Source: Hysterangium stoloniferum
Lineage: Eukaryota; Basidiomycota; Agaricomycetes; Hysterangiales; Hysterangiaceae
DNA length: 64,000 nucleotides
Assembly: GCA_015178975.1 (NCBI GenBank)
Contig: WHVD01000005.1
Location: forward strand, 248,001 to 312,000
Direction of reading: 5' to 3'
Shown: positions 33,801 to 43,814 of the stretch, piece after piece
Position numbering within the stretch: the stretch's first letter is position 1
Layout of the letters: the number at the start of each line of letters is the position of its first letter
The notes under the pieces: model-generated
Databases searched by the model: none
What the model saw: the letters and a program-made list of their open reading frames with translations, nothing else
What the model was told of the DNA's origin: nothing
Made by a program: the position numbers and the translations under genes

Positions 33801-34122
33801 TCATTCCATCCAAATAGGCCTGGTTATGTTCATTGACTGTGGCAGTGAAACGCAAGACCTTTCTCAAATAGAAAAACATGGTGGAATGAAAGATAGAAAC
33901 ACGGAAATTCTTTCTCTTTGTCAAATACAAGACGGAGAGAAGGTTACTTGTGAGATGGGGAACATGGAGAACCCTTTCAAACTCTATTATTACATTTCCA
34001 TTCCCTTTAGGCTTAAACCGCACTGCTCCTATCCCTGCAGACATAACTATTTGTCCATTTGCAACTTGGATAGGTGTTTGAAACGGGGTATAACTTGAAA
34101 ACCAATGACGATGGGGAGTCAT
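30811..34122 (-). CDS. pol: pol region of Copia-2
   Basis: A 1103-residue frame. From its N-terminus: end of the protease region (MTPHRHWF), GAG-pre-integrase (LWHRRFNHLNHADI, CEPCLAGKQ), integrase core (HSDVHGPLPTQTVEG, DDKGGEYMS, NGVAERFNRTLEE), serine/proline-rich linker, RT (VDISSAFLNGELEE, VFVDDMTIASKS), RNase H (SYSDADHGGDKSTGKSTGAY) and the terminal ADLLTKPL block. Domain order protease-integrase-RT-RNase H defines Ty1/Copia. The protein would act in the element's virus-like particle. Long continuous frame indicates a young copy. Confidence 0.93.
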   Translation of the reverse strand: MTPHRHWFSSYTPFQTPIQVANGQIVMSAGIGAVRFKPKGNGNVIIEFERVLHVPHLTSNLLSVLYLTKRKNFRVSIFHSTMFFYLRKVLRFTATVNEHNQAYLDGMTVPMTDYAGLVTTCPLDSTLWHRRFNHLNHADIQKLLKGDLVGGIKIDSHTSPDPICEPCLAGKQNRVINKIATTRYTKPLALIHSDVHGPLPTQTVEGFRYWITFIEDASRYASIALLKNKSDAFQAFKQYKAKVENLLGQKIKIFRDDKGGEYMSKEFDTFLSTAGISQQHTVRNEPHQNGVAERFNRTLEEGATSIMAESHLPPSFWGHAVIAITHVRNCSPTTALKHSVPYTVWHSRKPEVSYLRVFGCTAYVHVQKDQRIGLGSHTQKCVFIGYPPDYKGWMFYNPLTKKTIISNNAVFDERVLPGLSKPAIPSTPTAPDVLPDTPQFIDLFIPGPSRSIQVGAQPNQMGAPQEPNPVGDGQNNALPPGPSSNSDSNSEHSERSPSPPPQPRRNPPRNRVPPKRFWQVDPAHIHNYRESTPVVESSDEAEDSPLHSPPPVESEEEALAASEGDLYIGVDEAFEFAYKASAHDDAPRTLKEALQSPDADKWYDAAYAEMQSLLENGTFRLAKLPEGRKAIGSRWVFVIKRKKDGSIDKFKARLVAKGYAQRPGFDFTDTFAPTAKWATLRAVLALAALEDMELESVDISSAFLNGELEEEVYLQQPEGFHQGARDEFLLLLKGLYGLRQSPRIWHKKLNAVLLSLGFKQVLCDHSIWVFQKGDVKVIIPVFVDDMTIASKSKEAIKKLKDDLKSHFKLHDLGPTSYLLGVGIERDRTKRTITLSQRQYILDMLQRYGLADCNPIGTPMIPNSKLSKDQAPVSFEEIAYMKDIPYIHAVGSLMYLAVATRPDIAYTVGVLARFNHNPGKAHWLAVQHLFRYLKGTLDLGLTFGPSNDRELFVSYSDADHGGDKSTGKSTGAYVVKMGTGAISWQSKLQTIVTLSTTEAEYIAAVSAGQEVLWLRNLFEELGYPQKTASTLYLDNQSSIAVARDPEHHGRMKHLDLRTYWLRQEVDSGKIKVVHLPTSKMPADLLTKPLAKPKVEYLRKLLGLA

Positions 34123-34317
34123 GTGCGAAGAAGCACCTGTGTCAGCAGTCCAGTCAGAACTAGCATTGACAAGGAGAGCACAAGATGGATCGGTAGAGTC
34201 AGGGATAGAAACACTTGCATTTCCAGCACTCTCTGGTTTCTTCTCCTCTGATACCTTGTCAGATGCATTAGCTTTGTCAGCCTTAGCAGTCTTTCTTTCT
34301 TTATACTCCTTTTTCTT

Positions 34318-35055
34318 CTACTCAACTTTGGCCTTTGCCTGGTTCTGTGCATTTGCATACTCGTAACAATTGTCTTGGGTGTGGCTGGAACCATTGCAGA
34401 ATGTGCAAGGAACTTTACCAGAAGTGTTGGAAATCTTTGACACAATTTTGTTCGCCGTCTCTAAACTTCTGGCAGACTGCAAACTCTCTTGTGATGCAAA
34501 GTGAGTTTTGACATCAGAGAATGTGATAGCAGTATTCATCATTAAAGATAAAGTCCACACAGAGTCAGATTCAGGCAGAGAACGAAGTAAAGTGAGAGCA
34601 GCAAGCTCATCATCCAGCATGGCAAGAGTGTACCCCTTTGGACGCAAGTTCTGGACACGTGCACAAACCTTGTCAACACGACTCATTAATGAAGTTAGAG
34701 ATTCATCAGGTTCCTTCCGAATATTAAAGAGGTCATTGTAGGCACTAAAACGAACTGCAGGGAGTTGTTTATTATGTGCTTTGTCAATTTTAGACCACAT
34801 ATCATCAGGACCGTCATCAATGTCAACATGGGTGTGCTGTGTAGGTCCAAGAGAGCGCCATATGATACCAGCTGCTTTATTGGAGCGCTCCAACCAGGCA
34901 GACTGTAAACTAGTCTTACTAGGTTGTTTTTCTTTGCCAGTGGCAATAGAGAGACAGTTCTCCATACGCAAAAGACCAATTACGTCATGTCTCCAATCCT
35001 CATAATTATTCTCTCCCAATATGACACTACGTTTGTAAGTATCACTGGATGCCAT
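34318..35055 (-). CDS. gag: gag region of Copia-2
   Basis: A 245-residue frame beginning MASSDTYKRSVILGENNYEDW, with the UBN2/gag pattern of Copia capsids (LDDELAALTLLRSLPESD) and a zinc knuckle CTFCNGSSHTQDNCYEY near the end. Together with the downstream pol frame it spans the usual Copia coding length. About 600 bases separate it from the 5' LTR. Confidence 0.88.
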   Translation of the reverse strand: MASSDTYKRSVILGENNYEDWRHDVIGLLRMENCLSIATGKEKQPSKTSLQSAWLERSNKAAGIIWRSLGPTQHTHVDIDDGPDDMWSKIDKAHNKQLPAVRFSAYNDLFNIRKEPDESLTSLMSRVDKVCARVQNLRPKGYTLAMLDDELAALTLLRSLPESDSVWTLSLMMNTAITFSDVKTHFASQESLQSARSLETANKIVSKISNTSGKVPCTFCNGSSHTQDNCYEYANAQNQAKAKVE

Positions 35056-35644
35056 GACACGTCAATATCCACCAAGAATTTAACTTAAAAAGAACTAAGT
35101 AATTGGACTCGCAGTTGTAACACCGCCTTGCTCAACAGGGTTAGCGTGATATTGCAAGGAAGGTAAAAACAAAGGCCCACTGAAGAGCACAATGCCAACA
35201 GTTCAAGTTCAATGTATCTAAAAGACCATGTTAAAAAGGGAAAATGACGTGGCACAGACCCAGATGATACTGTGAAGTGCTTGAGGTGTGAGGGAAGAGT
35301 GTGACTGGAGAGAGAGGTGACAGGGTGTGACAGGGTGAGTCACAAGAGTGATAAAAATGAAGTTGCCCAACAAAGGGAAATTGAGCGACGACAAGCGATT
35401 TGGAGCGTGGGAATATATTTCCTTTTATGGATACGGGCGCCTAAATGGGCGAAAAATGCGCACAATCACAGGTGTGAGATGTGAGTCGAAAAAAGCGACC
35501 AAATCAGGCCAAAATCCAAGGAGATATAACCAAAATAAAATCCAAACGCAATGTAGAGTGTTTTGGACAAGTAGAAGTTGTCAGAAAAGATGTGCAAAGT
35601 GATGGATTGCGCAGATGACAACTGGATGTACCGGTTTAGAAGCC

Positions 35645-35657
35645 GGGGCCCATAACC
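35645..35657 (-). other. Copia-2 primer site (half-initiator-tRNA type)
   Basis: GGTTATGGGCCCC directly abuts the 5' LTR, with no TGG. The same string follows the Drosophila copia LTR, where the known primer is an internal fragment of initiator tRNA-Met. The initiator tRNA of this organism is not in the window. Confidence 0.8.
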
Positions 35658-35910
35658 TGTTGAAACAGTTGAATAACTCTTGACAAACACCCTGTGAGTG
35701 TGAGGAAAGTAAACACTAAGGAGACTTTCCCACACCCACAGCGGAGTATACTACAGGGTGCTTACCTAAGCATCTACACATCAGTTACCTTACTAGGTAA
35801 CTCACTCAATACTGCACCTACAGTGCTGGGAAAAATACTACAAATATCAGAAAAATATAGGGAACAGCATAGACTATGTAAGAGCTGTAATATCATACTC
35901 TAACATATTC

Positions 35911-36180
35911 ACCCCCTTTGTCATCCTGCAGAGCTTTGACCTTGCAACCTAGAAGATTCTCAGCATAAGCTTTGTATCTCCTGAATGCTTCAAATGCATC
36001 ACTCTTCCGTTTTAAGAACAGAACAGCTCGCAACTTGGTGCAATCATCAATGAAGGTTATCCAGTAGTGATAACCCTCAGTTGTTTGCACAGGAAGTGGT
36101 CCATGTAGATCACTATGAATAAGCTCAAGTGGTGTCTGAGATTGACTTGGTGAGGTAGGAAATGGATTGGCAGTCATTTT
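35911..36180 (-). mobile_element. Copia-1 copy a, right part (integrase fragment)
   Basis: Continues the integrase region (HSDLHGPLPVQTTEGYHYW, KVKALQDDKGGEY) interrupted at 30484. It ends abruptly at 36180 where a plus-oriented Copia-1 LTR fragment starts. Broken fossil. Confidence 0.85.
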
Positions 36181-36368
36181 TGTTAAAACTGCCTCCACTG
36201 TCTCCAAAACCTTCTGGAACCTTCTAGAACCTTCTAGAAGCTTCCAGCATGTTCCAGGGTATTCCCAGTTCATTTCCCATGACAGCTGTCAATCAGCTGT
36301 CACTTTGTATTCCAGCTGTCAATCAGCTGTCAGTTTCCATTCAAGCTGTCAATCAGCTGTCACTTATG
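36181..36368 (+). repeat. Copia-1 LTR fragment, plus orientation
   Basis: The first 188 bases of a Copia-1 LTR (TGTTAAAACTGCCTCC...), ending inside the CAGCTG repeat block at ...CACTTATG, where Copia-1 copy c begins. The remaining part of this LTR is not found on the other side of copy c. Confidence 0.85.
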
Positions 36369-39300
36369 TGTTAAAAGTGACCTGTGACTTACTGTGACAC
36401 GTGACACACACAAGTCTGAGGAAAGTTATTGCTATTCAGGTCACTAACTACAAGCTTATATATGTTATACATCAGTAGGCTTGTCAGCTGTCATAAGTGA
36501 CAGCTGGTTGACAGCTGGTTGACAGCTGTCATAAGTGACAGCTGATTGACAGCTTGAATGGAAACTGACAGCTGATTGACAGCTGGAATACAAAGTGACA
36601 GCTGATTGACAGCTGTCATGGGAAATGAACTGGGAATACTCTGGAACATGCTGGAAGCTTCTAGAAGGTTCTAGAAGGTTCCAGAAGGTCTTGGAGACAG
36701 TGGAGGCAGTTTTAACAGACCCCCCTGATCTCACATGTCTCCAAAGAAAAAGAAACAGAGAGAGAGACAGAGAGAGAGACTTTGCTAAACTACAGAGAAA
36801 ACAAGAAACTAAGTCCTTATACCCATTCCATCACGGCAAAATTGAACCTTGGGAGTAGATAGAGGCTTGGTTAGAATATCTGCAATTTGTTCTGCAGTAG
36901 GAATATAGGAAGGAGCAATACACTTGGCATTTACAGCATCCCTAAGCCAATAGTAGCGCAGGTCAAGATGTTTCATCCTTCCATGATGCTCAGGGTTCTT
37001 AGCAACACTGATGGCAGACTGGTTGTCAATGTGTAGAGTGGAGGGTTGATCAACTTGGTAGCCAAATTCACCTAGGATTTGCCGCATCCAGGCAATCTCC
37101 TTGCCAGCTTCTACAGCAGAGACAAATTCTGCTTCAGTTGTAGAAAGTGTGACAATACTTTGCAGTTTACTACTCCAGCCAATAGCACCTCCAGCCATCA
37201 TAGTCACATAACCACCAGTGGATCTTCCAGAATCAATACAATCACCATGAGCAGCATCAGTGTATGTGGTGAATAATTCAGAGCCACATTTACCAGAGTA
37301 ATGCAACTTGTAATCCAGTGTACCTTTTAGGTATCTGAACAAGTGCTTCACTGCTGTCCAATGCTTTGGTCCAGGATTGCAATTAAAACGTGCCAAGTAG
37401 GACACAGTATAAGCAATATCTGGACGGGTCATAGTAGCCAGGTATTGTAAAGACCCAACAGCACTGAGATAAGGAACACTACGCATGAAATCCACCTCTG
37501 CAGCATTCTCAGGACCCATTTCTTTGGAAAGAGATGTACCAGGTGTCATAGGTGTGAGAACTGGATGACAGTCAGACATGTTATAACGCTCAAGCATGTT
37601 GAGAATAAATTGTCGCTGATCAAGAGTAAGGAGACGCTTAGAGCGATCTCTGCCAACTCCCACACCAAGTAAATAAACAGTGGGTCCAAGATCACGGCAT
37701 TTGAAATGCAGGGACAATTGCTTGACAGCTTTGTCAATGGCAAGAGTGGACTTGGATGCAAATGTAATATCATCAATGTAAATGGGTACAAAGATCTTCA
37801 CCTCTCCATTTGAATAAATGTAAACAGAGGTATCAGATTCAATTCGTTTGAACTCCATTTCAGTAAGTGCACTATGTAACTTGATGTTCCATTGACGAGA
37901 TCCCTGCTTGAGACCATAAAGTGATTTCAAGAGTCTGAGAACCTTATTAGGACCTCCTTGATGGAAGCCTTCAGGTTGTCTCATATAAATTGTCTCATCA
38001 AGGTCACCATGGGTGAAAGCGGCAGAAATGTCAACAGAGCGCAATTCCATGTCTTCAATGGCAGCTAGGGCCAGAATCAAACGCAGAGTTGCAGGTCTAA
38101 AAGTAGGTGCAAACACTTCATTGTAGTCAATGCCAGGACGTTGTGAGTATCCTTTGGCAACAAGACGAGCTTTATAACGCTCAATTGTGCCATCTGCATT
38201 GTGTTTGACTTTAAACACCCAACCAGAACCAATTGCCTTTGCACCAACTGGGAGGTCAACAAGTTCCCATGTCTTGTTCTCTACTAGTGTATTATACTCT
38301 GCATTTATAGCTTCTTGCCATTTATCTGCATCATCACCTTTCATAGCCTGCTTGTAGTTTTGTGGATCAGCAGTTGAAGCTGTTCCAACAAACTGTACTT
38401 CCTCATAATCAATGTCCTCATCATCATCCTCAGCTAGAGCTGGAGCTGGTTGTACCTTCCACCATTCACCCGGTTGCTTTGAAACACGCTGAGAGCGACG
38501 AAGTGGTGGTTCTGGTGCAGGTGGAGGAGGCAGTTGAATGGGTTCTTCAACCCCAGGAGGAGGCAAAGGTGGTTCAGGAAGTGCAGGAACATGAGCAGGA
38601 GGTATAGGAATATGAGCAGGAGGTGCAGGAATATGAGTAAGAGGAACAGAAATATCATTATCCCCCTGTACTTCTGGCACAAATGAAGAAATGTTAGAGT
38701 GTGGTGTATTTGGGACAAGCCTGATATTAGGCATTGGTCCAGTAGTAGATAGACCAGGAAAGTGGCGTTCATCAAATACAGCCCGTTCAGAGATGATAAA
38801 CTTCTTTGTAACAGGGTTGTAGAATTGCCAACCTTTGTATCCCACAGGATAGCCTAGAAAGAGGCATTTCTCCATGTGTGACTGAAGTGACTTCCTTGTG
38901 TCCCTTTGAATGTAAACATAGGCAGTACATCCCCATACTCGCAAGTTGCTTACATCTGGTTTCTGCTTGTACCATTGCTCATAGGGTGTAGTTTTAGGTA
39001 ATGGTGCAGTAGGCAGACGGTTCCAGACATAAACATAAGATGTCACAGCATGGTTCCAGAAAGAAGCAGGCATACACGCCTCATGCATCATGGCAGTGAC
39101 ATGATCAGCCATAGTGCGATTGGCTCTTTCTGCAACTCCATTCTGTTGAGGGCGATTGCGAGTAGTATGGCGGCGTACTATTCCACATTCATCTGTAAAC
39201 TTGATAAAGGCATTTGACATATACTCCCCCCCTTTGTCATCCTGCAGAGCTTTGACCTTGCAACCCAGAAGATTCTCAGCATAAGCTTTGTATCTCCTGA

Positions 39301-41536
39301 ATGCTTCAAATGCATCACTCTGCCGTTTCAAGAACAGAACAGCTCGCAAACTTGGTGCAATCATCAATAAAGGTTATCCAGTAGTGGTAACCCTCAGTTG
39401 TTTGCACAGGAAGTGGTCCATGTAGATCACTATGAATAAGTTCAAGTGGTGTCTGAGAATGACTTGGTGAGATAGGGAATGGACTAGCAGTCATTTTGCC
39501 AGCAAGGCAAGGTTCACAGATAGGATCAGGTTGTTCCTTTGAGTCAAGGTTTAAGCCAACCACCAATCCTTCTCTGATCATCTTCTGGACATCAGCATAG
39601 CTGTGATGTCCAAGACGGCGATGCCAGAGATTGATATCAAAGGGAAGGGTGGAGACAGCACCAGCTTGCTCAATAATAGGTGCAGTGACACCATTGAGGA
39701 TACCTGCATTCTGTGCAGTAACTCTGGCTGTAAACATAGTCTGTCCAGAGTGTTTGAAATGCATTGTTGTTCGATCAATGTGTATGAGTAGTCCTTTGTG
39801 CCTTGTGAGATAAAGACAAGACAGTAGGTTACTGCGCAGTTGTGGTACATGCAAAACTCTTGTAAGCTCCACAGATCGCGATTTCCTTCCATTTATAACT
39901 GGGTTGAATACCACAGAACCAACTCCTGCAGAGTAGATAACAGTATGATCTGCTAACTTGATTGGGACACATAATGGTGTGTAGTTACGCAGCCAATGAC
40001 TATGAGGAGTCATATGACTACTAGCACCTGTATCAGCAAGCCAATCATAGTCAGAACCATTCTGCAGGGTGGAGGAATCGGATGAGGAGAAAGCAAGTGC
40101 ATTTCCACTATATTCAACATTGTTCTGAGACATTGTCTTCTGAGGCCTATTTGGCTTTTTCTTCCCTTAGCACGATTGGTAAGGACACTCTCCTGTGCTT
40201 CCTGCTGCTTCTTGATGAAGCGATGACACTTGTCCATAGTATGGCTGGTCATAGAGCAGAAAGTACATTTGAGAAATGCAGTGGATGCATTGCCCTTTAC
40301 AGTAAGTGCAGATGCAACTGCAGGAGCTTGTGAAGCCCGATGACGGCGTTGTGACTCTTCTGTGACAAAAGCTTGTTGGATAGTAGCCTTGTCCAGCTTG
40401 TCCATCAGAAGGAGAGAAGAGGCAAAGTTGTCAAACTGCTCAGGAAGTGCCCTGATCATTGCCATTGATGCAAGTTCCTCATCAAGTTTGGCAAGATCAA
40501 AATTCAATGGGCGCAGATCCTGGATGGCACGGATGGCTAGATCCACCCGATTCATCAGAGTTTGCAAATTCTCATTCTCTTCCTTTCTGATGGAGAAGAG
40601 ATCATCATACGCATTGAAGCGCATGCCAGGGCGCTTCTGTAAGTGTACATCACACAGACTGGTCCACATCTTGACCGGATCACCCTCAATCCCTTTAAGA
40701 TGAATCTTTTGATCATCCTCAACACTCAAGTACATCCAACCTGCTGCTTTGTCTGACTTGAGAGCCCAAGCATCAAATGCAGTTTTCTGGGCCTCTGTGG
40801 GAGATGAGGATAGTGCAGGTGCAATGGAGGTGGCCTCAACAATGCGCCAGACACCCTGGGCACGAAGCCAAGCCTGCATCTCACCAGACCAGGTGTTGTA
40901 GTTATGAGAGTTGAGTTTAGGGAATTGGGGGATGGAAGATGACATTGTAGTATACACAGAGCAAACTCGCAAAGAAGTTCAGAAAAAAGGTATTTAACTC
41001 GAGGTCCAGACAGTAGTCTCGAGGGAAACTCAGCCTTAGTGGCGTACAAGTTCCTCCCTACTAGCAACAGCAATAAGGCTGGGCCTGGCAGGGGAATATA
41101 AAAGTATAGGCTGAAACTTACTCAAAAGAAGCGAGTTTGCAAAACGTTATACTGTACTAGAGCGCTTAGAGCGCGGGGCCCATAACCTGTTAAAAGTGAC
41201 CTGTGACTTACTGTGACACGTGACACACACAAGTCTGAGGAAAGTTGTTACTATTCAGGTCACTAACTACAAGCTTATATATGTTATACATCAGTAGGCT
41301 TGTCAGCTGTCATAAGTGACAGCTGGTTGACAGCTGGTTGACAGCTGTCATAAGTGACAGCTGATTGACAGCTTGAATGGAAACTGACAGCTGATTGACA
41401 GCTGGAATACAAAGTGACAGCTGATTGACAGCTGTCATGGGAAATGAACTGGGAATACCCTGGAACATGCTGGAAGCTTCTAGAAGGTTCTAGAAGGTTC
41501 CAGAAGGTTTTGGAGACAGTGGAGGCAGTTTTAACA
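36369..41536 (-). mobile_element. Copia-1 element, copy c (full length, two LTRs)
   Basis: 3' LTR 36369-36717, pol and gag, primer site 41175-41187 (GGTTATGGGCCCC), 5' LTR 41188-41536; both LTRs 349 bp and differing by about four transitions. The left flank is TTATG and the right flank CATGT, so no target duplication. The right flank is Copia-1 coding sequence in which CATGT is the expected site, the left flank is an LTR. This fits recombination between two Copia-1 insertions. It is near whole, with about one or two breaks. Confidence 0.92.
36809..40945 (-). CDS. gag-pol: gag-pol region of Copia-1 copy c
   Basis: Gag starts near 40945 (MSSSIPQFPKLNSHNYNTW) with UBN2-type capsid and zinc knuckle CTFCSMTSHTMDKC. 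Then protease (WLADTGASSHMTPH), GAG-pre-integrase (LWHRRLGHHSYADV, CEPCLAGKM), integrase (DDKGGEYMSN), a linker with repeated IPAPPA/IPIPPA units, RT (VDISAAFTHGDLDE, YIDDITFASKS) and RNase H ending ADILTKPLS. Copia copies in other fungi share this order. The region is largely open with one or two breaks. Confidence 0.9.
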
Positions 41537-42708
41537 CATGTGTAGTGTTCCTTATCTCAGTGCTGTTGGGTCTTTACAATACCTGGCTACTATGACCCGT
41601 CCAGATATTGCTTATACTGTGTCCTACTTGGCACGTTTTAATTGCAATCCTGGACCAAAGCATTGGACAGCAGTGAAGCACTTGTTCAGATACCTAAAAG
41701 GTACACTGGATTACAAGTTGCATTACTCTGGTAAATGTGGCTCTGAATTATTCACCACATACACTGATGCTGCTCATGGTGATTGTATTGATTCTGGAAG
41801 ATCCACTGGTGGTTATGTAACTATGATGGCTGGAGGTGCTATTGGCTGGAGTAGTAAACTGCAAAGTATTGTCACACTTTCTACAACTGAAGCAGAATTT
41901 GTCTCTGCTGTAGAAGCTGGCAAGGAGATTGCCTGGATGCGGCAAATCCTAGGTGAATTTGGCTACCAAGTTGATCAACCCTCCACTCTACACATTGACA
42001 ACCAGTCTGCCATCAGTGTTGCTAAGAACCCTGAGCATCATGGAAGGATGAAACATCTTGACCTGCGCTACTATTGGCTTAGGGATGCTGTAAATGCCAA
42101 GTGTATTACTCCTTCCTATGTTCCTACTGCAGAACAACTTGCAGATATTCTAACGAAACCTCTATCCACTCCAAAAGTTCAATTTTGTTGTGCTGGAATG
42201 GGTATAAGGACTTAGTTTCTTGTTTTCTTTCTTACTCTCTGTAGTTTAGCAAAGTCTCTCTCTCTCTCTCTCTCTCTCTGTTTCTTTTTCTTTGGAGACA
42301 TGTGAGATCAGGGGGGTCTGTTAAAACTGCCTCCACTGTCTCCAAAACCTTCTGGAACCTTCTAGAAGCTTCTAGAAGCTTCCAGCATGTTCCAGGGTAT
42401 TCCCAGTTCATTTCCCATGACAGCTGTCAATCAGCTGTCACTTTGTATTCCAGCTGTCAATCAGCTGTCACTTTGTATTCCAGCTGTCAATCAGCTGTCA
42501 GTTTCCATTCAAGCTGTCAATCAGCTGTCACTTATGACAGCTGTCAACCAGCTGTCAACCAGCTGTCAACCAGCTGTCACTTATGACAGCTGACAAGCCT
42601 ACTGATGTATAACATATATAAGCTTGTAGTTAGTGACCTGAATAGTAACAACTTTCCTCAGACTTGTGTGTGTCACGTGTCACAGTAAGTCACAGGTCAC
42701 TTTTAACA
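41537..42708 (+). mobile_element. Copia-1 3' fragment (RT end, RNase H, 3' LTR)
   Basis: Plus-oriented Copia-1: coding from CSVPYLSAVGS through ADILTKPLS (41537-42215), a TC-rich stretch, purine tract GGGGGGTC, and a 390-bp LTR 42319-42708. It is the longest LTR of the family here because it has extra CAGCTG-type units. The left end is the junction with copy c. Confidence 0.9.
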
Positions 42709-42791
42709 TACTGCACCATTGCCTAAAACTACACCCTATGAGCAATGGTACAAGCAGAAACCAGATGTGAGCAACTTGCGAGTGTGGGGGT
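42709..42791 (+). mobile_element. Copia-1 integrase fragment (83 bp)
   Basis: Encodes TPYEQWYKQKPDVSNLRVWG as in the integrase regions of the other copies. It follows a Copia-1 LTR and is cut by a TRIM LTR at 42792. I infer that the LTR to its left inserted in an earlier plus-oriented Copia-1 copy (expected duplication TACTG, left partner lost). Confidence 0.8.
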
Positions 42792-43034
42792 TGTTAGAAA
42801 TGGGAAAATACAATATCTATATGTGACAGACTGTTATAAGACCCAGGCTTGCCATCAGTTATATAAACTGTTATAAGAGCACAAGTTGGCATCACAAGTC
42901 TTTATATATATGTATGTATGTATATATAATCCATCATATAATACTAGACTATAGGTCCAGTAGCTCAGTGGTTAATAGCACCTGTATATAAAGCCAGGAG
43001 GTCCTTGGTTCAATCCCAGGCTGGGTCAATTCTT
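42792..43034 (+). mobile_element. TRIM LTR, truncated at the 3' end
   Basis: Matches the TRIM LTR from TGTTAGAAATGG to CTGGGTCAATTCTT, then changes to unrelated sequence about 16 bases short of the end. It has a few differences from the other copies, so is likely older. Confidence 0.88.
42954..43028 (+). tRNA. tRNA-like sequence in TRIM LTR (diverged)
   Basis: 75 nt; D stem is weakened (TAGC instead of GAGC) and the anticodon arm differs by one base. T arm intact. Decayed relative of the other copies. Confidence 0.5.
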
Positions 43035-43146
43035 GCACTGCTGTTTCTTATGCTGCTGAAGTATTTGAGCTGCTATAAATGGAGCCTAGTACATACATGG
43101 CCTCCATAGAAGACCTGGCAGTAGTGGTGGGTTTGCATGGTGTGGG
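43035..43146. other. Target sequence left of Gypsy-A element 3
   Basis: 112 bases unlike any element in the window, ending GTGGG, the target duplication of the Gypsy element. The sequence resumes at 54746. No gene recognised. Confidence 0.5.
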
Positions 43147-43814
43147 TGTGAAGAGTCGATAGATTCCGACCGTTCTATATACGAAGAATAGTGTTTATTC
43201 AACTACTATTAGTAGGTATTGACCGTACAGTACAATACCGTAGATTACTAGACTGGCAGTACTAGTAAGGAGACACGCTATGCGTCACAAGAGCAACTGT
43301 ACAGTTGCTCTTGACAGCTAGAATAAGAGAAGGAAAGAGTTGACCTTCACGGTACAACTCGTAGCTAGAAGTAAGATAGATAATCAATGAGAAGCTGAAT
43401 ATCTAAAGTAAAGATATAGTAGCGCGAGTCGACTATAGTGTCGACGAGCGCAAAGACCTTAGAGGGGAACTCGACCTTTGCGGTTCGAGTTCAAAGTACT
43501 TTAGTATGCGAGAGAATACTACCTTTATAGGTAGTTGAGACTTTACCCTTGACACCTCTCGCTATTCGACGTCTGGGTCGTTTACGAGGTGGTGTCTGCT
43601 GGGTGAAAAGTGTCTATCGTTTGGCGCCGAGAGCGCCCATACGTATACACAAAGCTTCGAACTACAAAATAAGGGTATGCTCGAAATATAGAAAGAATGT
43701 AAATGAAGAAAATAAAAAGTAAATAATAAAATACTATAATCCAACTATTATTCCTTAGTCCAATTATGCATATATGCATACCCTTCACATTGCCCCCCAG
43801 TTCGAAGGGAAGTG

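Larger units (their letters stand above)
30485..35905 (-). mobile_element. Copia-2 element, full length with TATTC target duplication
   Basis: 3' LTR 30485-30789 (305 bp), pol, gag, primer site 35645-35657, 5' LTR 35658-35905 (248 bp), flanked by TATTC (30480-30484 and 35906-35910). It sits inside the integrase region of Copia-1 copy a. The LTRs are nearly identical apart from one 57-bp unit present twice in the 3' LTR and once in the 5' LTR. It looks close to whole, with about one break. Young insertion. Confidence 0.95.

Noticed and set aside
36181-42708. Large hairpin or inverted duplication as a functional structure
   Set aside because: The symmetry comes from Copia-1 copies inserted in opposite orientations, with LTR ends at the boundaries.
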